A stretch of 64,000 nucleotides of DNA from Kocuria rosea subsp. polaris (GTDB taxonomy: Bacteria > Actinomycetota > Actinomycetes > Actinomycetales > Micrococcaceae), in the NCBI GenBank assembly GCA_023896275.1, contig MLDA01000007.1, positions 1-64,000 of the forward strand, written 5' to 3'. The translations under genes and the position numbers were made by a program. Positions within the stretch are counted from its first letter, which is position 1. Every line of letters begins with the position of its first letter. This document shows positions 18,153 to 25,469 of the stretch, in pieces. The notes under the pieces were generated by a model, which made no database searches, was not told the DNA's origin, and saw only the letters and a program-made list of their open reading frames with translations.

Positions 18153-18218
18153 AGAGCCTGGGCTCTTGATCCGCGCCGAGGGTTTATCCCTTGGCCGGAG
18201 TCAAGAGCCCAGGCTCTT
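18153..18218. terminator. Bidirectional terminator with nested palindromes
   Basis: Perfect 18-bp inverted repeat (18153-18170 with 18201-18218) around a 30-base spacer, followed by TTTT. Each arm is itself a palindrome (AAGAGCC-TG-GGCTCTT), so the RNA can fold as one long stem or two short ones. It separates the convergent suf and bio operons. Confidence 0.85.
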
Positions 18219-18261
18219 TTGTGTGCCGGAAGCCCACGAACTTTAGGCGTGTGGTTCCGGT

Positions 18262-18912
18262 TTAGTCGCGGTCGAGCAGACCGCGGGCCGCGAGGGCGTC
18301 GCCCGTCCGATGGGCGTAGTCGATCGCCGAGACGACGACGGGCCCCGCCAGCGCGACCGGGTTGCGGCCGATCCCGCGCGCCCTCGCCGCGTCGCCGACC
18401 TCCACGGCTGAGGCGGCGATGGCCGGAATGCTGCGCAGCATGAGGCTCACGCCGAGCGAGAGCGCATCAGGGTCGATGCCGACGTGCCGGAGCGGGCGTA
18501 GCGCCCGGCCAAGCCCGTCCATGAGGACGGTCAGTTCGGTGGTCAGCAGGAGGAGGCGGGCGGCCTGGAGCGCCGCGAGCATGCCGCCGATGATCGCGAC
18601 AGCGCGCGCGACCGCGTCGAACCCAGTGGCGCCGTCCGACGTCGCCAGCCACCACTGGTGCACGCCGAGGATCGCGAACATCCACCACAGGTACCGCAGC
18701 GGATCGGCCCAGTGGCGCAGCACCCGCCGCCCGGCCGCCGCGTACAGCACCACGGACAGGCCGATCAGGCCGAGGGCGACCGGCGCCTCACGCCAAGTGA
18801 TCGCGCACACCGCGACGGCGACGACCAGCAGGTACTTCGCCCACAAGGGCGCCCGGTGGACGGGGCTGCGACCCGGGATCGCGAGCCCGAGCGTCATCAT
18901 CCGGCCGCGCAT
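18262..18912 (-). CDS. bioN: Energy-coupling factor transmembrane subunit (biotin), BioN
   Basis: 216 aa with about five hydrophobic segments. The two EcfT signature motifs with the coupling Ala-Arg-Gly are visible: DAARARGI (about 176-183) and GDALAARGLL near the C-terminus; these helices contact the ATPases. With BioM and the substrate-binding BioY it forms the biotin importer. It begins directly after the bioM stop. Confidence 0.9.
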   Translation of the reverse strand: MRGRMMTLGLAIPGRSPVHRAPLWAKYLLVVAVAVCAITWREAPVALGLIGLSVVLYAAAGRRVLRHWADPLRYLWWMFAILGVHQWWLATSDGATGFDAVARAVAIIGGMLAALQAARLLLLTTELTVLMDGLGRALRPLRHVGIDPDALSLGVSLMLRSIPAIAASAVEVGDAARARGIGRNPVALAGPVVVSAIDYAHRTGDALAARGLLDRD

Positions 18913-19647
18913 TCAGGCCTCCCGCAGGGCGAGCCGGCGGTAGGAGGCGACCGCCTCGTCGGGGGCGCCGTCGAATACGACGTCCGCGTGGTCGATGACA
19001 ATCACGCGGTCGGCCTGCGCGGCGAAGTCGAGGTCGTGGGTTGCGTAGACGATCTGCTGCTCGAGCGAGTCGAAGGTGCGCTGCAGCATCGCGTTGTTGC
19101 GTAGGTCCAGCAGGGTCGTCGGCTCGTCGGCGACGAGGATCCGCTGCCCGGCGGCCAACACGGTTGCTAGCGCGACGAGCTGCCGTTCGCCTCCGGAGAG
19201 GTCGTAGACGCTGCGCCGGGCCAGGTGCTCAAGCCCCAGCCGCTGGAGGATCTCCAGCGCACGATGGCGGCGCTCGTCCCGGCGCGGGACGCTCGCCTTG
19301 AGCGAGAGTTCCACGTCTTCGAGGACGACGGGCATCACGAGCTGGGCAAGGGGGTCCGTGAAGAGGAAGCCCACGTCGCGGCGGACCCGCTTGGTCGCCC
19401 GCGTGGTGCAGTTCCCGTTGACGAGGACGCGGCCCCGGCTCGGGGCGACGAGCCCGTTGATCATCTTCAGCAGCGTGGATTTGCCGGAACCGTTTGCCCC
19501 GACGACGGCGATGCGGCGTTCGGTCAGCGTCAGGGTGACGGGGGAGAGGACGGTCCGCTGTGGCAAAGCGCCCGTGTCAGGATCGGCCGCCGACTCATCG
19601 TCCAGCGTAAGCTCGGCCGCTTCGAAGCGGATCGTCGTTTCGTGCAT
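18913..19647 (-). CDS. bioM: Energy-coupling factor ATPase (biotin), BioM
   Basis: 244 aa. Walker A GANGSGKST (about 49-57), signature DLSGGERQL, Walker B ILVADEPTTLLD, H-loop YATHDLDF. It powers BioYMN biotin uptake. The first 30 residues contain a low-complexity acidic stretch. Middle gene of the bioY-bioM-bioN operon. Confidence 0.92.
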   Translation of the reverse strand: MHETTIRFEAAELTLDDESAADPDTGALPQRTVLSPVTLTLTERRIAVVGANGSGKSTLLKMINGLVAPSRGRVLVNGNCTTRATKRVRRDVGFLFTDPLAQLVMPVVLEDVELSLKASVPRRDERRHRALEILQRLGLEHLARRSVYDLSGGERQLVALATVLAAGQRILVADEPTTLLDLRNNAMLQRTFDSLEQQIVYATHDLDFAAQADRVIVIDHADVVFDGAPDEAVASYRRLALREA

Positions 19648-19671
19648 GACTCCAGTAACCCACGGAGCCGA

Positions 19672-20292
19672 TCAGGAGCGGAAATCGCGGCGCGCGAGAC
19701 GCGGGAACGCTTTGAAGACCGTCACGGCGATGCCGGCGGCGACGAGGGACTTGAGGACGTCACCGGGCCAGTAGGGCAGGTCGTAGAGGAAGGCCTGGGA
19801 CAGGGGCAGATCCGCGTTGATGCTCATGCCGAGGATGCCGAGCGGGTGGGTCAGGAGCACGGAGGAACCGAAGGCCGCGACGAAGAGCCACAGGAAGCGC
19901 AACCGCGTCGTCCAGCGCAAGAGCCACGTGGCGATGGCTCCGGTCAGCAGAGCGGTCAGGGGGAAGGCGAGCAGGTAGCCGGCTGATGGCCCCGCGAGGA
20001 CGCCGAGGCCGCCCGAGAACTTCGCGAAGATCGGCACTCCGGCGAGCCCGACGGTGACATAGAGCAGGACGGCCGAGCCGCCGCGCCAGCCGCCGAGGAT
20101 CAGCCCGCACAGGGCGACGCCGAGGGTTTGGAGCGTGATCGGCACGCCCAGCGGCCCGACCGGTACTGCCGGGACGAGGGCCAGTACGGCGACGAGTGCG
20201 GCGAAGACGGCGACGAGGGCGAGGTCGCGAGCTGTCGGGCGCGCCAGGGTGCGGGGCGCCACCTGGGTGGAGTCGGTGGTGTGATTAGTCAC
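19672..20292 (-). CDS. bioY: Biotin transporter substrate-binding subunit BioY
   Basis: 206 aa with six hydrophobic segments. The BioY family is recognisable by VPVGPLGVPITLQTLGVALCGLILG and AGVPIFAKFSGGLGVLAGPSAGYLLAFP. It binds biotin in the membrane with very high affinity. The GTG start at 20292 has GAAGGA upstream. It is the first gene of the bioYMN operon, controlled by the palindrome at 20314-20330. Confidence 0.95.
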   Translation of the reverse strand: MTNHTTDSTQVAPRTLARPTARDLALVAVFAALVAVLALVPAVPVGPLGVPITLQTLGVALCGLILGGWRGGSAVLLYVTVGLAGVPIFAKFSGGLGVLAGPSAGYLLAFPLTALLTGAIATWLLRWTTRLRFLWLFVAAFGSSVLLTHPLGILGMSINADLPLSQAFLYDLPYWPGDVLKSLVAAGIAVTVFKAFPRLARRDFRS

Positions 20293-20313
20293 GATCGGTC
20301 CTTCGAATGCCTT

Positions 20314-20330
20314 ATTGAACGGTGTTCAAT
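20314..20330. promoter_or_regulatory. BioQ-type operator upstream of bioY
   Basis: Perfect palindrome ATTGAAC-GGT-GTTCAAT. Its core TGAAC-N3-GTTCA matches the actinobacterial BioQ (TetR-type biotin repressor) motif as I remember it. It lies directly downstream of a TACCAT -10 box for bioY (minus strand, 20337-20332), so bound repressor would block initiation. Confidence 0.75.
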
Positions 20331-20353
20331 GATGGTACACGTGCTGGCACGGC

Positions 20354-20359
20354 TAGACT
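20354..20359 (+). promoter_or_regulatory. -10 box upstream of the ABC-F gene
   Basis: TAGACT, giving a predicted start near 20366 and a leader of about 37 bases with an AAAGGA ribosome site. Confidence 0.4.
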
Positions 20360-20402
20360 GGAATGTCCGTCATTCTACGTCCCCGTCGAAAGGAATGTGC
20401 CG

Positions 20403-22004
20403 GTGATTTCCGTAGCCGACCTCGAATTGCGAGCCGGCGCCCGGCTGCTCATGGAAGGTGTCTCCTTCCGCATCGACAGTGGTGACAAGATCGGTCTGGT
20501 CGGGCGCAACGGCGCCGGCAAGACGACGATGACGCGTGTACTGGCCGGCGAAGGCCAGCCCGCCGGCGGTGAGGTGACCCAATCCGGCAGGATCGGCTAC
20601 CTGCCGCAGGACCCGCGCACCCCGAACATGGAGCAGCTCGCCCGCGACCGCATCCTCTCAGCCCGTGGGCTCGACGAGATCGTCGGCAAGCTGCGCCGCT
20701 GCCAGGACGAGATGGCCAGTGAGGACGACGCCGTCCGCGAGAAGGCCATGCGCCGCTACGACCGTCTCGAGGCGGAGTTCATCGCCGGCGGCGGCTACGC
20801 GGCCGAGTCCGAGGCCGCGGCGATTTCGAACAACCTCGCCCTGCCGGAGCGGATTCTCAACCAGCCGCTCTCGACGCTCTCCGGCGGCCAGCGCCGTCGT
20901 GTCGAACTCGCGCGCATCCTCTACTCCGATGCTGACACGCTTCTGCTCGACGAGCCTACCAACCACCTCGACGCGGACTCGATCACCTGGCTTCGGGAGT
21001 TCCTCAAGAACCACCAGGGCGGGCTTCTCGTGATCTCCCACGACACCGACCTGCTCGAGGCGACCGTGAACAAGGTCCTCTACCTCGACGCCATGCGCGC
21101 GACCGTGGACCTCTACAACATGGGTTGGCGGCGCTATCAGGAGCAGCGCGTCGCCGACGAGGAGCGCCGCCGCAAGGAGCGCGCGACCGCCGAGAAGAAG
21201 GCTGCCCAGCTTAAGGACCGCGCCGCGCGCTTCGGGGCCAAGGCCTCGAAGGCCTCCGCTGCGCATCAGATGACGGCGCGTGCCGACAAGCTGCTCGCCG
21301 GCCTCGAAGACGTGCGCCAGGTCGACCGCGTGGCCGCCCTGCGTTTCCCGACGCCGGCGCCGTGCGGCAAGACCCCGCTCATGGCCGAGGGCCTGAGCAA
21401 ATCCTACGGATCCCTCGAGATCTTCACCGACGTCTCTCTGGCGATCGACCGGGGCTCCAAGGTCGTCATCCTGGGCCTCAACGGCGCCGGCAAGACGACC
21501 CTGCTGCGCATGCTTGCGGGCGTCACCCAGCCGGACACGGGTGAACTACAGCCGGGCCACGGCCTGAAGATCGGCTACTACGCCCAGGAGCACGAGACTC
21601 TCGACCACGAGGCCAGCGTCCTGCAGAACATGCGCAATTCGGCGCCGAGTCACCTGGGCGACGCGGACATCCGCGGGATCCTCGGGTCGTTCCTCTTCGT
21701 CGGCGACGACGTCGAGAAGCCGGCGGGTGTCCTCTCCGGCGGCGAGAAGACGCGTCTGGCGTTGGCCACCATCGTGGCCTCGAGCGCGAACGTGCTGCTG
21801 CTCGACGAGCCGACCAACAACCTGGACCCGGCCTCGCGCGCTGAGATCCTCAGCGCGCTGGCGAACTTCGAGGGCGCCGTCGTCATGGTCAGCCACGATG
21901 AAGGCGCCGTGGCCGCGCTGAACCCCGAGCGCGTCGTCCTGCTGCCGGACGGCGACGAGGACCTCTTCAGCGACGACTACCTCGAACTGGTCGCCCTAGC
22001 CTGA
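20403..22004 (+). CDS. ABC-F family ATPase
   Basis: 533 aa, two ATPase domains and no membrane segment. Domain 1: Walker A GRNGAGKTT (about 37-45), signature LSGGQRRR, Walker B LLLDEPTNHLD. A charged linker (EERRRKERATAEKKAAQLKDRA split, about 255-276) connects to domain 2: GLNGAGKTT, LSGGEKTR, LLLDEPTNNLD. ABC-F proteins bind the ribosomal E site and relieve stalling; some confer ribosome protection. This one resembles the housekeeping actinobacterial group rather than known resistance members. Of two nearby GTG codons I chose 20403, eight bases after AAAGGA. Confidence 0.93.
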   Translation: MISVADLELRAGARLLMEGVSFRIDSGDKIGLVGRNGAGKTTMTRVLAGEGQPAGGEVTQSGRIGYLPQDPRTPNMEQLARDRILSARGLDEIVGKLRRCQDEMASEDDAVREKAMRRYDRLEAEFIAGGGYAAESEAAAISNNLALPERILNQPLSTLSGGQRRRVELARILYSDADTLLLDEPTNHLDADSITWLREFLKNHQGGLLVISHDTDLLEATVNKVLYLDAMRATVDLYNMGWRRYQEQRVADEERRRKERATAEKKAAQLKDRAARFGAKASKASAAHQMTARADKLLAGLEDVRQVDRVAALRFPTPAPCGKTPLMAEGLSKSYGSLEIFTDVSLAIDRGSKVVILGLNGAGKTTLLRMLAGVTQPDTGELQPGHGLKIGYYAQEHETLDHEASVLQNMRNSAPSHLGDADIRGILGSFLFVGDDVEKPAGVLSGGEKTRLALATIVASSANVLLLDEPTNNLDPASRAEILSALANFEGAVVMVSHDEGAVAALNPERVVLLPDGDEDLFSDDYLELVALA

Positions 22005-22020
22005 CCCGCGCCGCGAAAAC

Positions 22021-22060
22021 GCCGGTGGCCCTCGGAATTCTCCGGGGCCACCGGCTTTTC
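22021..22060. terminator. Bidirectional terminator
   Basis: GCCGGTGGCCC / GGGGCCACCGGC stem with TTTT on the right and AAAA on the left, between the convergent ABC-F and SURF1 genes. Confidence 0.85.
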
Positions 22061-22947
22061 TACTTCTCCCGCTCGAGCGCGTCGAGGTACGCGTCCTCGA
22101 GTTCCTCGTCGGTCGGCTGTCCATCGCGCCGCGGAGCCTGTTTCTTGCGCGGTGCCCGGTAGGCCGAGTGCTTGATCTCGATGCCGGCGGCCGCGGCCTT
22201 CGCCGCTTCCTCCCGGTCCTCCCGGTTGATGCGCGCCTGTTGCCGCGCCGCCCAGACGAGCGCGACGAAGCCGAGGACGCCGAACGCGAACCACTGCATC
22301 GAGTAGGAGAGGTGGTTGCCCTCCTCCAGCACGGGCCGCTCGAGGGCCTGGGGGATTTCGGCGGCGGCGGGGGACTCGCGGGCCATCACGCCGTAGGCGC
22401 CCTCGGCCACGTCGAATCCGAGCACCTCCGAGACGTGCGGGAGGTCGATCGAGGCGACCTGCCCGGCCGGGGCGTCGCGGTTGAGCGTCGGCTCGGCCGG
22501 GCGCAGGCGGGCCACGACCTCGGTCCGCCCCTGGGGCGGTTCCGGCACGACGTCGGGCCGGCCGGCGTGTTCGTTGCCGATCGGCAACCAGCCGCGGTTG
22601 ATCACGACGACGTCACCGGACTCGGTGCGGAACGGCACCAGGACTTCGTAGCCTGGGCGCCCGCCCAGTGGGCGGTTGCGTACCACCAGGGTGTCGTCGG
22701 TCAGGTATTCGCCGTTGAGGCGTACCGGCGTCCAGGCCCGCTGCGCTGGCAGGGCGTCGAACAGCGGCGCGGCGTCCGCGTACGCGACCGGCTCGGCGTC
22801 GTAGTTGTTCTCGACGATCTGGTTGGCTGCGCGGGCCTCGTCGAGGCGGTTCATCTGCCAGTTACCAAGCCAGGTGCAGGCGGCGGCGAAGACGCAGACG
22901 AGCAGCAGCCACCCGAACCAGCGGGTGCTCACGAGAAAGCGGTACAC
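22060..22947 (-). CDS. SURF1 family cytochrome oxidase biogenesis protein
   Basis: 295 aa with a membrane helix at each end (about 10-30 and 217-237) and an extracytoplasmic loop between them, the SURF1 topology. Family motifs: LGNWQMNRLDEA, VRNRPLGGRPGYEVLVPF, VINRGWLP and SYSMQWFAFG. It assists heme A insertion into subunit I of cytochrome oxidase, consistent with ctaA elsewhere in the window. The C-terminal 60 residues are a charged, probably disordered tail. GTG start, four bases after the upstream gene. Confidence 0.9.
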   Translation of the reverse strand: MYRFLVSTRWFGWLLLVCVFAAACTWLGNWQMNRLDEARAANQIVENNYDAEPVAYADAAPLFDALPAQRAWTPVRLNGEYLTDDTLVVRNRPLGGRPGYEVLVPFRTESGDVVVINRGWLPIGNEHAGRPDVVPEPPQGRTEVVARLRPAEPTLNRDAPAGQVASIDLPHVSEVLGFDVAEGAYGVMARESPAAAEIPQALERPVLEEGNHLSYSMQWFAFGVLGFVALVWAARQQARINREDREEAAKAAAAGIEIKHSAYRAPRKKQAPRRDGQPTDEELEDAYLDALEREK

Positions 22948-22951
22948 GGCG

Positions 22952-23188
22952 TTACTGTTCCTTCGCCTCGAACGGGACGGTTTCTTTCCACAGCCCGCGC
23001 TGGGTCAGGTAGTCCTGCAACCAGTCGCGGTGCTCCCCGCACGCCAGCCACTGTTTGCGGCGATCCGGCGTGTGGATGCGGGGGTTGTTCCAGAGGACGG
23101 ACCACTTGGCCCGAGCGCGGCAGCCCTTGCGCGAGCACGTCGGGGCCTGAGGCCCGCTCTCGCCGGCGAGTTGGCTGAAGAGGCTCAC
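22952..23188 (-). CDS. Small cysteine/tryptophan-rich conserved protein
   Basis: 78 aa. Cysteines in APTCSRKGC and LACGEHRDWL, together with a histidine, suggest a small zinc-binding fold. Proteins of this type are widespread next to SURF1 genes in actinobacteria and sometimes carry the misleading name acetone carboxylase (recollection). No function can be assigned. It overlaps the upstream DUF3099 gene by four bases (ATGA). Confidence 0.75.
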   Translation of the reverse strand: MSLFSQLAGESGPQAPTCSRKGCRARAKWSVLWNNPRIHTPDRRKQWLACGEHRDWLQDYLTQRGLWKETVPFEAKEQ

Positions 23189-23634
23189 TGGCCGTCCTCC
23201 TTGGTGTTCGGGTGCGGTGGCGTGCCCGGGTCATCATCGAGCTCGCCCTCGAGGGTGACGGGGCCGTCGTCGTCTTCCGGGCCCGGCCCGGTGTCAATTC
23301 CGGCGTAGGGTGGGTGGTCGATCAGGCTGGACGCGCCCTGGTCCCGGTAGTGGTCCTTACCGGCGCCGTTGGCGATGACGACGGCGACCCACGGCAGCAG
23401 GATGGCACCGGACAGGCAGACCCAGACCAGCCAGGAGTCGAGGAAGAAGAATGCGGCGATGAAGCAGGCCACGCGGATGCCCATGGTCAGCGTGTACTTG
23501 AACATGCGCGAATGCACGTCCGTGGTGTGCGACTCCTCGGCGTCAGTGATTTTGTGCACGCCGCCGGAGCCGTCCCGCGCCGACCGCGGGCGGGAGCCGG
23601 CGTCGTCGAATCCGGAATCAGTTGAATCGCGCAT
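23185..23634 (-). CDS. DUF3099 family membrane protein
   Basis: 149 aa from the ATG at 23634, which follows GGGAAAG; an ATG nine codons upstream is possible. The conserved DUF3099 block HKITDAEESHTTDVHSRMFKYT precedes two membrane helices. The C-terminal 60 residues are acidic and Pro/Gly-rich. First gene of a three-gene operon ending with SURF1; the function is unknown. Confidence 0.8.
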   Translation of the reverse strand: MRDSTDSGFDDAGSRPRSARDGSGGVHKITDAEESHTTDVHSRMFKYTLTMGIRVACFIAAFFFLDSWLVWVCLSGAILLPWVAVVIANGAGKDHYRDQGASSLIDHPPYAGIDTGPGPEDDDGPVTLEGELDDDPGTPPHPNTKEDGQ

Positions 23635-23706
23635 ATTTCTTTCCCACGGGAGTCCTTTCATTGTCTCACCGACCGGGCCGCTCGCAGAATCCGGGTGGCC
23701 GCCGGA

Positions 23707-23712
23707 TAGGAT
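23707..23712 (+). promoter_or_regulatory. -10 box for fabG
   Basis: TAGGAT about 63 bases before the fabG start; a GATGGAGG ribosome site lies just upstream of the ATG at 23776. Confidence 0.4.
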
Positions 23713-23775
23713 GGCCCAGAATCATTGAACGTGGTCCGCGGGCACCTCCCCGCGGCGACCCGATGGAGGTAACTC

Positions 23776-24501
23776 ATGTCTGACGCGACGGCCCACGAGC
23801 CGCGCTCTGTCCTCGTCACCGGCGGAAACCGGGGCATCGGCCTTGCGATTGCGCGGGCCTTCGAGGCCAATGGCGACAAGGTGGCCATCACCTACCGCAG
23901 CGGCGAGGTGCCCGAGGGCCTGCTCGGTGTGAAGGCGGATGTGACCGATGCCGCATCGATCGACGAAGCCTTCACGGCCGTCGAGGCCGAGCACGGTCCC
24001 GTCGAGGTCCTCGTGGCCAATGCCGGTGTCACCCGCGACACGCTGCTCATGCGAATGAGCGAGGAGGACTTCACGTCCGTCATCGACACCAACTTGACGG
24101 GTGCCTTCCGCGTGATCAAGCGCGCGACGAAGGGCATGATCCGCCTGCGCAAGGGCCGCGTCGTGCTCATCTCCTCCGTCGTGGGCCTCTTGGGTTCGCC
24201 GGGACAGGTCAACTACGCCGCGTCGAAGGCCGGCCTGGTCGGCATCGCACGCTCGCTGACGCGCGAACTGGGCGGCCGCGGCATCACGGCCAACGTCGTC
24301 GCGCCCGGCTTCATCAACACCGACATGACGGCCGCGCTGCCCGAGGAGACGCAGAAGAGCTACAAGGCGTCGATTCCGGCCAACCGATTCGCGGAGCCGG
24401 ACGAGGTGGCAAACGTCGTCCGCTGGGTCGCCAGCGACGAGGCCGCCTACATCTCCGGCGCCGTCATCCCGGTCGACGGCGGTCTGGGCATGGGCCACTA
24501 A
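23776..24501 (+). CDS. fabG: 3-oxoacyl-ACP reductase (FabG-like SDR)
   Basis: 241 aa. TGGNRGIG cofactor motif (about 16-23), NAG motif, catalytic Ser in ISSVVGLLG and YAASK (Y-x3-K) in the active site, and the PGFINTDMT loop. It reduces 3-oxoacyl-ACP with NADPH in fatty-acid elongation. Mycobacterial MabA/FabG1 is the closest familiar relative. No other FAS II genes adjoin; the neighbouring gene is another SDR. Confidence 0.9.
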   Translation: MSDATAHEPRSVLVTGGNRGIGLAIARAFEANGDKVAITYRSGEVPEGLLGVKADVTDAASIDEAFTAVEAEHGPVEVLVANAGVTRDTLLMRMSEEDFTSVIDTNLTGAFRVIKRATKGMIRLRKGRVVLISSVVGLLGSPGQVNYAASKAGLVGIARSLTRELGGRGITANVVAPGFINTDMTAALPEETQKSYKASIPANRFAEPDEVANVVRWVASDEAAYISGAVIPVDGGLGMGH

Positions 24502-24516
24502 CCTTAGAGGTTTCCT

Positions 24517-24570
24517 ACAACAGCGGGGTCGCCCGGGGCTGGCAAAATAGTCACGGGCGCCCCTCGTTGT
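24517..24570. other. Long imperfect hairpin between fabG and the next SDR
   Basis: ACAAC..CGGGG..GCCCG (24517-24535) pairs with CGGGC..CCCC..GTTGT (24554-24570) around an 18-base loop. No T-run follows, so it may be a weak terminator or an mRNA processing structure. Confidence 0.35.
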
Positions 24571-24617
24571 GGCGCAGGATTTGCAGCTTTCCCACAAATT
24601 TACGAAGAGGAGCCAGC

Positions 24618-25391
24618 ATGAGCGAGACGACGGCAGCGACCGATCTCAGCGGTAAGACGGCCATTGTGACCGGGTCTTCCCGCGGCATTGGCGCCGAGAC
24701 GGCCAAGCTTTTGGCCGCCGCCGGCGCGAACGTCGTGGTGAACTACCGGCAGAAGGCGCCGCGCGCGAACAAGGTCGTCGCGGCGATCGAAGCGGCCGGC
24801 GGCAAGGCCGTTGCGGTGGGTGCCGACCTGACCGACGGCGGTGCGCAGGCGCTCGTCGACGCGGCCGTGGAGAACTTCGGCGGGGTCGACATTCTCGTCC
24901 TGAACGCCTCCGGTGGCATGGAATCCGGCCTCGGCGAGGACTACGCGCTGCGCCTGAACCGCGACGCCCAGGTCAACATGCTTGAGGCTGCGGCCGCCGT
25001 CATGAATCCGGGTGGCCGCGTCGTGTTCGTCACGAGTCATCAGGCCCACTTCATCGACACGGTCCCGACCATGGACGCGTACGTCCCGGTCGCGAAGTCC
25101 AAGCGCGCCGGCGAGGTCGCCCTGCGCGAGCGCCTGCCGATGCTCGAAGAGAAGGGCGTGACGTTTGTCGTCGTCTCGGGGGACATGATCGAGGGCACGA
25201 TCACGGCGACGCTGCTGGACCGCTCGACGCCGGGGGCGATCGAGGCGCGCCGCGAGGCCGCCGGCAAGCTCTACTCGGTTGAGGAGTTCGCCGCCGAGGT
25301 CGCCGCCATGGTTGGCGCCGACGTCGAGCACGGCCACACCGAGTACGTCGGCGGTGCCGAGGACTTCCTCGCCGCGGGCGGCCGAGCCTAG
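24618..25391 (+). CDS. SDR family oxidoreductase with altered active site
   Basis: 257 aa. The Rossmann motif TGSSRGIG (about 18-25) and NAS(GG) are normal, but the expected Y-x3-K is not present: the region reads Y155-x4-K160-S-K162. The Ser of the triad is in FVTSHQAH. Actinobacterial relatives keep the same Y..SKRAGE pattern (recollection), so this is a subfamily trait and not damage. Substrate unknown. Start ATG at 24618 behind GAAGAGGAG. It follows fabG by 116 bases. Confidence 0.85.
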   Translation: MSETTAATDLSGKTAIVTGSSRGIGAETAKLLAAAGANVVVNYRQKAPRANKVVAAIEAAGGKAVAVGADLTDGGAQALVDAAVENFGGVDILVLNASGGMESGLGEDYALRLNRDAQVNMLEAAAAVMNPGGRVVFVTSHQAHFIDTVPTMDAYVPVAKSKRAGEVALRERLPMLEEKGVTFVVVSGDMIEGTITATLLDRSTPGAIEARREAAGKLYSVEEFAAEVAAMVGADVEHGHTEYVGGAEDFLAAGGRA

Positions 25392-25410
25392 AACTCAGCA
25401 CGACGACGGT

Positions 25411-25457
25411 GGGGCGCCGGCAACAGGTTGATTCCTGCTGCCGGCGCCCCGCCGTTT
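25411..25457. terminator. Bidirectional terminator
   Basis: GGGGCGCCGGCAACAGG / CCTGCTGCCGGCGCCCC stem (one mismatch) followed by GCCGTTTTT, between convergent genes. Confidence 0.85.
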
Positions 25458-25469
25458 TTAATCCCGCGC

